Below are positions 5,052 through 10,148 of a stretch of 10,148 bases of DNA, piece by piece; the stretch's first letter is position 1; each line of letters starts with the position of its first letter. Where the stretch lies: positions 1-10,148 of the forward strand of contig JAHJQT010000044.1 in assembly GCA_018819085.1 (NCBI GenBank). Direction: 5' to 3'. Position numbers and translations under genes: made by a program. A model generated the notes under the pieces. It was given only the letters and a program-made list of their open reading frames with translations. It was not told the DNA's origin and did not search any database. The DNA comes from Patescibacteria group bacterium (GTDB taxonomy: Bacteria > Patescibacteriota > Minisyncoccia > Portnoybacterales > UBA2143).

Positions 5052-5669
5052 TCACTCTCCAATAACCCTATACTCTTCTCCTTCAACAAAAACTGCTTGA
5101 TTATCCGTTAATTCAATAACAGGATAATTAACTTTCTTTTTAAACTCTTCTACTTCTAATCTATGCTTATCTTCTTCAAAATGAGGAAAAATAGAAATAT
5201 TAGTAAAATTAAAACCAGTTAAATCTTTTAAATTAACATCATTTTTATCTCCATTAATCCCCCAACCAGAAATTTCAATATTAGGTCCAGCCATAATACT
5301 ACCAGCGCTAACACCAACATAGATTTTCCCTTGATTAACTGATTTAATAACAATCTTATCCAATCCTGTTTCTCTAAATTTTTTCATAATATAGTAAGTA
5401 TTACCTCCACAGATATAAATAACATCACAATCTTTCACTTCATTAATAGATACTCTTTTATCTAGATTATAAATAAATATATCCTTAAATCCTAAATCAA
5501 CTAATTCTTTCCTAGATTCTTCAATATAATATTCTTCTTCTTTTGTTCTAGCACTGGTAACCATAAAAATCCGAGACTTACTCGGTTCTTTATCTAATTC
5601 CTTTAAAAACAAATCAGATATTTCTTTATTTAAAAACCCAGCTGATGTTAAAAATAGTTTTTTATTCAT
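5052..5669 (-). CDS. Peptidase family S51 protein (PepE-like), first copy
   Basis: 205 residues, cytoplasmic, with the class I glutamine amidotransferase-like fold. The nucleophile elbow GVSAGS gives Ser121, ICGGNTYYI (86-94) precedes it, and FPHFEEDKH supplies His163, 42 residues later, as expected for dipeptidase E/cyanophycinase relatives. The Asp/Glu third member cannot be placed surely. The canonical family cleaves Asp-X dipeptides or related substrates; the substrate here is unknown. ATG 5669 is chosen because GAGG lies nine bases upstream; a TTG at 5684 would lie at the Shine-Dalgarno itself. It is first of a two-gene unit with the DUF3800 gene and is preceded by an extended -10 TGATATAAT. 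A second, clearly different S51 protein lies at 8319-8936. Confidence 0.9.
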   Translation of the reverse strand: MNKKLFLTSAGFLNKEISDLFLKELDKEPSKSRIFMVTSARTKEEEYYIEESRKELVDLGFKDIFIYNLDKRVSINEVKDCDVIYICGGNTYYIMKKFRETGLDKIVIKSVNQGKIYVGVSAGSIMAGPNIEISGWGINGDKNDVNLKDLTGFNFTNISIFPHFEEDKHRLEVEEFKKKVNYPVIELTDNQAVFVEGEEYRVIGE

Positions 5670-5712
5670 ATTTTTATTCCTCAAATCCCCTCCAAATCTT
5701 TTATTTATTACT

Positions 5713-5721
5713 ATTATATCA
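5713..5721 (-). promoter_or_regulatory. Extended -10 (TGATATAAT) of the S51/DUF3800 unit
   Basis: TTTTTTGATATAAT on the minus strand, with no recognisable -35. The predicted start is near 5706, giving a leader of about 37 bases with GAGG before ATG 5669, so this gene is not leaderless. The leader AAAAGATTTGGAGGGGATTT resembles sequence at 2716-2736. Confidence 0.55.
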
Positions 5722-5771
5722 AAAAACCGCCTTTATGGCGATATATAAAAACATTGTCTCAGAAAAATAAA

Positions 5772-5875
5772 CAGGCATGGCCTTACAGAGCTACATCCTT
5801 ACGTTCGCTCGCCTCGCCGAAGCCTCTGGCGTAGCGCGGGGAGGACGGAAGGTTGTGCGAATAAGGCCGTGCCTG
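5772..5875. other. GC-rich nested-hairpin element (structured RNA or palindromic mobile repeat)
   Basis: A 104-base GC-rich island in AT-rich DNA. CAGGCATGGCCTTA (5772-5785) pairs with TAAGGCCGTGCCTG (5862-5875) over 14 positions with one G-T pair. Inside, ACATCCTT (5793-5800) pairs with AAGGTTGT (5849-5856) with one mismatch. Inside that, CGCTCGCC (5806-5813) pairs with GGCG-T-AGCG (5828-5836) with one bulge. The whole can fold as a single long arm on either strand, so the strand is undecided. Together with 5876-5925 (nothing seen) and the terminator at 5916-5953 it fills the 311-base gap between the S51 and coiled-coil genes. I recognise no known RNA, SRP or tRNA signature. Open frames across it are incidental. 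Confidence 0.6.
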
Positions 5876-5915
5876 ATTAGACTTAAAGACACTTTTTTAC
5901 CCATTTTACATTTAG

Positions 5916-5953
5916 AAAATAAAACAGGGTCACTCTTCGTAAAGAATGACCCT
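5916..5953 (-). terminator. Intrinsic terminator of the coiled-coil protein gene
   Basis: Minus strand: AGGGTCATTCTT (5953-5942), loop TACG, AAGAGTGACCCT (5937-5926), 12 pairs with one mismatch, followed by GTTTTATTTT. A small additional hairpin CTATC-TCGC-GATAG (5979-5966) lies between the stop codon and this terminator. Confidence 0.85.
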
Positions 5954-5980
5954 TGGTTGTGCTACCTATCGCGAGATAGC

Positions 5981-6841
5981 TTATTTTTGTTTAATCGGCT
6001 CCCAGTTGTCGGTTCGGGAAGCCCTTTTGTATAACCTGATGTAAGTATTGGTCTTTTCAGACCTAATACTTCTCTTGAGAAGGTCTTGCGCCATCCTTAA
6101 TTCAGGAAAAATATACTGATCCAACTCAAGACTAAGAAAACGATAAAGGTTCGGCCCTACCTGAAACTGCATTTTCTCAACCAATAATTCCTTAGTCAAG
6201 TCATACATAGCCTGAACCGCTTCGTCCATTACAGCCTTTGCTTGAAAACGAACGAAAAAACTTCTGATCTTTTCCATTGCCTGATCAGCGAGATCAGGTA
6301 ATACCAGTTGAATTGTGTTCACCAATGCCACTACCTTCTTGGTCTGATCCGAATTAACCCAAGTCAATGATGACCTAAGATCCCCTTCCTCATCAACCAT
6401 TAACCCGTATACATGACTGCTTAGATAATGGTTTCTAATCTCTAAGGCCGTAACCACGCCGTTATTGAGAAGATGAACCTGTTCAACTAGGTCATCAACA
6501 GCCTTTTGTTCAGCTTTCTCCTTAACCACCACTGTTGAAAGTTCGATTGATTGCCTTGCAATTTCGGCTTTTTGTTTAGCGATTGCTATCCGGGTCTCAT
6601 CTCGCTTTTGGGTTAACTCTACCGATTTCTTCGGCCATTGAATAACTTTCTTCCGAAGATTCTCGTGCCTGAGTGTATTGAACCTCTTTAAACCTGCCAA
6701 ATCAACAGTAGCCTTCAGGAAACGATGATACGCAATCGCCCATCTCTCCTTGGCTTTCATCTCATTTGCCTCAAACTTTGCCAGGGCTTTCTCACACTTC
6801 CTGATCCCAACTTCCAACCTTATAATTCTTGTCTTCGCCAT
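5981..6841 (-). CDS. Cytoplasmic helical/coiled-coil protein of unknown function, higher G+C
   Basis: 286 residues without signal peptide or membrane segment. Roughly residues 1-120 are a lysine/glutamate/alanine-rich stretch with heptad-like spacing (MAKTRIIRLEVGIRKCEKAL..., KRDETRIAIAKQKAEIARQS), predicted as long coiled-coil helices. The middle (about 120-200) has more hydrophobic content, and the C-terminus is basic. I recognise no family and no catalytic motif. ATG 6841 is preceded by AGGAGG six bases upstream, the strongest Shine-Dalgarno in the window. One sampled 60-base stretch (6541-6600) is 43% G+C, well above its neighbours. It is monocistronic, with its own TTGACA promoter and terminator, and divergent from the AlaRS-like gene. 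The same traits are seen in the secreted-protein gene at 2231-2647. Function cannot be inferred. Confidence 0.8.
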   Translation of the reverse strand: MAKTRIIRLEVGIRKCEKALAKFEANEMKAKERWAIAYHRFLKATVDLAGLKRFNTLRHENLRKKVIQWPKKSVELTQKRDETRIAIAKQKAEIARQSIELSTVVVKEKAEQKAVDDLVEQVHLLNNGVVTALEIRNHYLSSHVYGLMVDEEGDLRSSLTWVNSDQTKKVVALVNTIQLVLPDLADQAMEKIRSFFVRFQAKAVMDEAVQAMYDLTKELLVEKMQFQVGPNLYRFLSLELDQYIFPELRMAQDLLKRSIRSEKTNTYIRLYKRASRTDNWEPIKQK

Positions 6842-6911
6842 TTCTCGCCTCCTTTTTCTTTTTCAATATTTAAGAAAAATTTTACTATTTAATTATTCGT
6901 GAACTAAAAAA

Positions 6912-6940
6912 AGAATAACACTTTTATATTATTCTGTCAA
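6912..6940 (-). promoter_or_regulatory. Strong sigma70-type promoter of the coiled-coil protein gene
   Basis: TTGACA (6940-6935), a 17-base spacer, TGT and TATTCT (6917-6912), an extended -10. AGAATAA (6935-6929) and TTATTCT (6918-6912) form a dyad placed as in the 2690-2718 promoter. Both are followed by a T-rich stretch and GTTC. The leader is about 64 bases. Confidence 0.7.
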
Positions 6941-6956
6941 ACCTTTTATTAATTCC

Positions 6957-6965
6957 ATTATACCA
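6957..6965 (-). promoter_or_regulatory. Extended -10 motif (TGGTATAAT) upstream of the coiled-coil gene
   Basis: TTTTTTGGTATAAT on the minus strand, closely like the one at 5713-5721. It could be a second promoter of the same gene, or a relic of the repeated intergenic module. No -35 is seen. Confidence 0.4.
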
Positions 6966-7008
6966 AAAAACCACCATAAGTCCTTACACATTACCTATAA
7001 TGCTTGAC
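6964..7008 (+). repeat. 45-bp intergenic module, copy 2, ending in a -35 box
   Basis: It begins CAAAAAACCACCATA and ends in TTGAC, matching 3992-4036 at about 31 of 45 ungapped positions. It leads into the promoter of the AlaRS-like gene. Its left end overlaps the minus-strand TGGTATAAT motif. Confidence 0.5.
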
Positions 7009-7031
7009 TTTTAAAATTATTGTTTTATTAT
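7004..7031 (+). promoter_or_regulatory. Promoter of the AlaRS-like gene
   Basis: TTGACT (7004-7009), a 16-base spacer and TATTAT (7026-7031). Start near 7038, leader about 49 bases, with GGAGG (7074-7078) eight bases before ATG 7087. The leader has no obvious T-box or attenuator structure. Confidence 0.55.
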
Positions 7032-7086
7032 TTATAAAAGACGTAAAACTTAAGTTTTTTAATAATCAAATACGGAGGAACGAAAA

Positions 7087-8292
7087 ATGGAAGAAATATC
7101 TGGCACACATCTTCAAAGGAAAAGATTTATTAATTACTGGGAAGAAAATGACTTTAAAAACATAAAACCTATTTCTATAATCCCACCGACAGATTGGCAA
7201 AGTACTCTTTTTGTAAATTCTGGATTAATTGGATATGTAAAGATAGTGAAAGAAAAAAAAAGATTAAGCCAATCTCTGACAACCTGTCAACCATGTATTA
7301 AGGTTGGATCCAATAAATTTTCTTTAGATAAAATGATGTTTCGTGATGGTTATTTCAGCTTTTTTGAACAATTAAGCTGTGGTGGTGGTGAAAACATCTC
7401 TATTGAATGGTTTATCAAAAAAGTTTGGAACTACCTATTATTAATAGCTAATTTACCTTTAGATAAAATTTATATTGGAGTTAATTCTTTTTCTCCCGAG
7501 ATAAAAGACTATTGGGAAAAATCAGGAGTTCCTAATAAAAATATTATATTCCCAGACCCAAAAGCTTTCATCTTGAATCTGCCCATGGAAAACATCCAAG
7601 GAAGTTATTCTCCATTCTATTACGACAGAGGTGCAAATCATCCATTAGCCTGTAAAAGAAATAATTGCAATATTAATTGCGACTGTGGTCGTTTCTTAGA
7701 ACTTGGCGATATAGGGGTTATCTTTCTTGAAAATACAAGAATCATTGATCACGGTATTGGATTAGAAAGGATCACCTCTATCCAAAATGGTTTACTCAAA
7801 GTTACTGACATCAGAGAGTTTTCTGTAATAGTTTCCTTACTAGAGAATAAATTCCAAATGACTTCACCTCACTTCTTAACTATCGCAGACCATCTTCGTT
7901 CAAGCATTATTTTACTCTCGTTAAAACTAAATCCAGGTAATAAAAAGAAAGAATATGCCTTAAGAAATCTTATCCGTCGAATTTTCTGGTTAGTTTCTAG
8001 AATTTATGGATTTGATAAAGGAAAAATTCAAGATATTTACATTCAAGCTGCAATAGAATTAAATAATTTTTCCCCCTATTTAGAAATAGACCAAGAAATT
8101 GTAACATCTGAAATTAACAAAGAAATCTTACGTTATGAAAAGCTTCTTAAAAACGGAAGAAGAATATTAAAAAAATACTTTAGAGAGTACAAAAGTATCT
8201 CACAATTTTCCGAAAAAGAACTGAAATTTCTTTATGAAACCCATGGACTTCCTAAAGAAATCATTAAAATCCTGTTGATGGAAAATCAATAA
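7087..8292 (+). CDS. Alanyl-tRNA synthetase homologue, aminoacylation part only
   Basis: 401 residues, matching only the N-terminal half of AlaRS (normally about 850-900). The class II fold is recognisable: RKRFINYWEENDFKNIKP (11-28), TTCQPCIKVGSNKFSLDK (65-82), motif 2 region FRDGYFSFFEQLS (85-97), a cysteine-rich insert CKRNNCNINCDCGRFLE (189-205) and motif 3 IDHGIGLERI (220-229). The tRNA-recognition helices follow (ADHLRSS, ALRNLIRRIF). The end LYETHGLPKEI corresponds to the AlaRS LYDTYGFP segment just before the editing domain. The editing, DHHA1/C-Ala parts are absent. The GPCGPCxEI loop is degenerate (QGSYSPFYYD) and motif 2 lacks its usual HH. It could be half of a split AlaRS or a paralogue charging another molecule. 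Start supported by GGAGG. The only plus-strand gene in the window. Confidence 0.85.
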   Translation: MEEISGTHLQRKRFINYWEENDFKNIKPISIIPPTDWQSTLFVNSGLIGYVKIVKEKKRLSQSLTTCQPCIKVGSNKFSLDKMMFRDGYFSFFEQLSCGGGENISIEWFIKKVWNYLLLIANLPLDKIYIGVNSFSPEIKDYWEKSGVPNKNIIFPDPKAFILNLPMENIQGSYSPFYYDRGANHPLACKRNNCNINCDCGRFLELGDIGVIFLENTRIIDHGIGLERITSIQNGLLKVTDIREFSVIVSLLENKFQMTSPHFLTIADHLRSSIILLSLKLNPGNKKKEYALRNLIRRIFWLVSRIYGFDKGKIQDIYIQAAIELNNFSPYLEIDQEIVTSEINKEILRYEKLLKNGRRILKKYFREYKSISQFSEKELKFLYETHGLPKEIIKILLMENQ

Positions 8293-8320
8293 AAAAGGGT
8301 GATTAATTAATCACCCTTTT
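8293..8320. terminator. Bidirectional terminator, perfect 28-bp palindrome
   Basis: Bases 8293-8306 are the exact reverse complement of 8307-8320: AAAAGGGTGATTAA and its mirror. The plus-strand reading gives a GGGTGATT stem and T4; the minus-strand reading ends in T6. It lies one base after the AlaRS-like stop codon and overlaps the stop codon of the convergent S51 gene (8319-8321). Confidence 0.85.
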
Positions 8321-8936
8321 ACATTTGCAAAACTTTTCCATAATATTTTATTAATTTACCTTTAAAATAGATGCCCGTCTTTTCTGGTAAAGCAAATACT
8401 ATTTTTTTAATAAATTGTTTTTTGATTTGATTTAATTTTTCTTTATGTTTTTTCTCATAATGAGGCAAACAAATAATCTTTGGTAAAAAACCAAAACCTT
8501 CTCCAAACTTTAAATCATCTTCAATTTCAGAAAGTATACTTACTTCACCAAGAGCTATTGCTCCTGCACTCATTCCAGCTAGCACTCCACCTTTATTTAA
8601 ATAATCTTTAAGAATAGAAATTAAATTCTTTTTTTTAAAAGAATCAATTAAAAGCTCTGTACTCCCTCCTCCTAGATAAATTAAACTGGCTTGATCTATT
8701 TTCTTTTTTATCTTTACTAAAGACTCTTCGCTTAATTTTGCATATTGAATATTATTACATCCTAAAGAAGAATAGTATTCAGTAAAATTTTTGATATATC
8801 CATCACTATCAGCAGCAGCAGTTGGGAAAAATAAAATACGAGCGTTTTTTCCACCACTTTCTTTAATCATTTCCTGATCTATTTTAAGCGTTTCGCTTTT
8901 AGTTATTTCTCCCCCGCCAATAAGAAATATTTTCAT
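8319..8936 (-). CDS. Peptidase family S51 protein (PepE/cyanophycinase-like), second copy
   Basis: 205 residues starting MKIFLIGGGEITKSE. YLGGGSTELL (87-96) and the nucleophile elbow AGMSAGAIALG (Ser123) are followed by ICLPHYEKKH (His159), 36 residues after the serine, as in dipeptidase E. It shares these motifs with 5052-5669 but little else visible, so it is a separate subfamily rather than a recent duplicate. It is the last gene of a minus-strand unit, 21 bases after the twitch radical SAM gene. That position suggests it may trim or degrade the product of these maturases, but that is inference. No Shine-Dalgarno is seen before ATG 8936, so translation may be coupled or leaderless. It ends in the shared 8293-8320 terminator. 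Confidence 0.9.
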   Translation of the reverse strand: MKIFLIGGGEITKSETLKIDQEMIKESGGKNARILFFPTAAADSDGYIKNFTEYYSSLGCNNIQYAKLSEESLVKIKKKIDQASLIYLGGGSTELLIDSFKKKNLISILKDYLNKGGVLAGMSAGAIALGEVSILSEIEDDLKFGEGFGFLPKIICLPHYEKKHKEKLNQIKKQFIKKIVFALPEKTGIYFKGKLIKYYGKVLQM

Positions 8937-8957
8937 AAATTTATACTTATATATTAA

Positions 8958-9815
8958 TTAATAAAACAAAGAAATGCAATGTTCTCCAAAACAAGAAGCA
9001 TTATTAATTTGTTTTGAGAACTTCTTAATATTTATTAAAATATCACCTAATGAATTTTTTAAAACATTACCAGCAATTAAATCTTGTCTATGAAAACAAG
9101 GATATACAGAACCATTAGAATCAATAATTATATCATCTACACCCATATGACAAATATTAGGACTTTTACCACTCTCATAATATGAAGAAATTAAATTAAA
9201 ATATTTCTTCTTATTATTATTTTCTGCCCATTGTTTTAAATTATTTTTAAAATAATTTAATTCTTGATCATCAAGATTAATTAAGCTTAATTGATTGAAA
9301 TACTTATAACCCTTATTAATATATGCTGGCTGAATAATTAATTCTATATTAAAATTATCCGCTAATTTAATCATTTTTTCTAAATCTTTTAAATTCTTCT
9401 TCGTTACTACATGAATTATAGCTACTGGCAAAAAAGAAATTAAATGTTTTAGATATTTTTCTTCAAAATAATCAAGATATTGACTAGAAAGATAAACCTT
9501 AAAACCATTTAGTTGTTTTAATGTTTTAACAACCTCCTGATCTAATAAAAGCCCATTTGTGTTTAAATTGACATTAAAATCATTATCTGCTGCTAATTTA
9601 ATAATTTCTAAAGTAATTTTTTTTCTAAGCAATGGTTCTCCGCCAGTAATAGTTATTTCATTAAATTTATTTACTTTTAATTCATTAATTAATTGACTTA
9701 AATTAGAAAAAGAAAGTTTATCTTTTTTCTTTCTAAAATTTTCTTGCTGATAGAAGCAATAAGAGCAAGATAGGTTGCAACGACTAGTAATAATTATAAA
9801 GGCTGTTTTTGACAT
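8958..9815 (-). CDS. Radical SAM protein with twitch-like C-terminal cluster site
   Basis: 285 residues. TSRCNLSCSYC provides the CxxxCxxC triad (C13, C17, C20) for the SAM-binding 4Fe-4S cluster, and ITGGEP (GGEP 58-61) binds the methionyl amino group. LNTNGLLLD follows in the usual barrel position. The C-terminal part has four more cysteines: C222 (NICHMGVDD), C240 (YPCFHR), and C275 and C280 (SCFGEHC). These would bind one auxiliary cluster (twitch type rather than full SPASM). Such enzymes commonly modify peptides or proteins (RiPP or sactipeptide-like maturation), or act as sulfatase-type activators; the substrate here is unknown. It begins six bases after the stop of another radical SAM gene and precedes an S51 peptidase, clearly one operon. 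No own promoter is seen. Confidence 0.92.
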   Translation of the reverse strand: MSKTAFIIITSRCNLSCSYCFYQQENFRKKKDKLSFSNLSQLINELKVNKFNEITITGGEPLLRKKITLEIIKLAADNDFNVNLNTNGLLLDQEVVKTLKQLNGFKVYLSSQYLDYFEEKYLKHLISFLPVAIIHVVTKKNLKDLEKMIKLADNFNIELIIQPAYINKGYKYFNQLSLINLDDQELNYFKNNLKQWAENNNKKKYFNLISSYYESGKSPNICHMGVDDIIIDSNGSVYPCFHRQDLIAGNVLKNSLGDILINIKKFSKQINNASCFGEHCISLFY

Positions 9816-9821
9816 ATTAAA

Positions 9822-10148
9822 CTATCCCTTAAACCAAATTGACCATTCTAAAAAATCTCTAAAGAATTTACACCGCTCGTAATCAATTGATTTAGAAAAT
9901 TTTTTAAGTTCATAAATTTCTAATGGACATGGTCCTCCGCAAACATTCATGGCAGGACAATTTAAACATTTTTTTAAAAAATAAGGTTGAGCAAATTTCC
10001 ATTTTGTAAAATTACCTTGATATTTAAATTTTTCCAAAGAAGTAAGAGAATCTTTATAATACCAATTTACAATACACGAACTAAGCTTTTTTTTAGGTGT
10101 AAGTGTAGCAGTAAAGTTACCACCAAATTTTGAACAAGAAAAAATTAA
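9822..10148 (-). CDS. C-terminal part of a radical SAM/SPASM maturase, cut by the right edge
   Basis: The frame is open from base 10148 to TAG at 9824-9822, 108 residues visible. The TTG at 10037 is not a start, because the homologous sequence continues upstream. It carries the complete SPASM spacing: a first cysteine (SCSKFGG), a second about 20 residues on (LSSCIVN), then CLNCPAMNVCGGPC, which is exactly CX2CX5CX3C, and a last cysteine in DYERC. SPASM domains hold two auxiliary 4Fe-4S clusters in peptide-modifying radical SAM enzymes such as those making sactipeptides, mycofactocin or PQQ. The radical SAM core itself lies beyond the window. It is followed six bases later by a second radical SAM gene, so the two are probably translated together and may act on the same peptide. 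Confidence 0.85.
   Translation of the reverse strand, partial: LIFSCSKFGGNFTATLTPKKKLSSCIVNWYYKDSLTSLEKFKYQGNFTKWKFAQPYFLKKCLNCPAMNVCGGPCPLEIYELKKFSKSIDYERCKFFRDFLEWSIWFKG

Noticed and set aside
5721..5740. Minus-strand hairpin CGCC-ATAAA-GGCG followed by GTTTTTT
   Set aside because: Considered as a terminator, but the stem is only four pairs and the sister copies of the module (3992, 6964) do not preserve it. The T-run is better read as part of the TTTTTTGnTATAAT promoter motif.
5772..5875. Signal recognition particle RNA or integron attC site
   Set aside because: The segment contains a GGAAGG string and a long hairpin, but the conserved SRP apical loop (AGCAG opposite UCAGG) and the attC GTTRRRY/RYYYAAC boxes are not present.
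5777..6034. Plus-strand open frame of 85 codons
   Set aside because: It runs through the nested-hairpin element, an opposite-strand terminator and the end of the coiled-coil gene. It has no Shine-Dalgarno, and its composition follows these other features.

Overview
The window is very AT-rich. Sampled 60-base stretches of ordinary coding sequence are near 18-30% G+C. It carries short intergenic gaps and small genes, most of them on the minus strand. TGA is used as a stop (for example at 5052-5054), so this is not a TGA-recoding lineage. The compact layout, the short 'MSADRK' helical protein, the Pif1-like helicase remnant and the several stand-alone small enzymes suggest a Patescibacteria (CPR)-like bacterium. 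That placement is an inference from style, because no marker gene settles it.

Left part (1-3970, all minus strand): a membrane protein running off the left edge; a small helical gene split by a frameshift in an A9 run; a two-helix membrane peptide; a membrane-anchored staphylococcal-type nuclease with an excalibur domain; a 3' remnant of a Pif1/UvrD-like helicase overlapping the end of a YgjP-type metallopeptidase; a secreted 138-residue protein with higher G+C; and a PD-(D/E)XK nuclease with the four cysteines of the AddB/Cas4 iron-sulfur type. Four of these genes share one start arrangement: TATAAT or TAGAAT (usually as extended -10, TGnTATAAT), exactly six bases, then ATG. This predicts leaderless mRNAs. 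A fifth has an eight-base gap.

Middle (3956-7086): a gene-free stretch (3956-4203) with a near-consensus plus-strand promoter, a perfect 34-bp palindrome over its -10 region, and a plus-strand intrinsic terminator but no open frame, so a small RNA is likely. Next come a minus-strand pair (S51 peptidase, then DUF3800 protein), a GC-rich nested-hairpin element (5772-5875), and a second higher-G+C gene coding for a helical/coiled-coil protein of unknown function. The two higher-G+C genes (2231-2647 and 5981-6841) each have a strong TTGACA/extended -10 promoter, a strong Shine-Dalgarno and their own terminator. Their promoters share a dyad whose arms have changed in a compensatory way.

Right part (7087-10148): the only plus-strand gene is an alanyl-tRNA synthetase homologue that stops just before the editing domain would begin. 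It converges, through a perfect 28-bp palindromic terminator, on a minus-strand operon: a radical SAM protein with a full SPASM motif (cut by the right edge), a second radical SAM protein with a four-cysteine twitch-like end, and another S51 peptidase. The operon is compatible with peptide maturation followed by proteolysis, but no precursor peptide is visible here. The points I consider most worth following are the truncated AlaRS, the paired radical SAM operon, the predicted small RNA and the promoter architecture.
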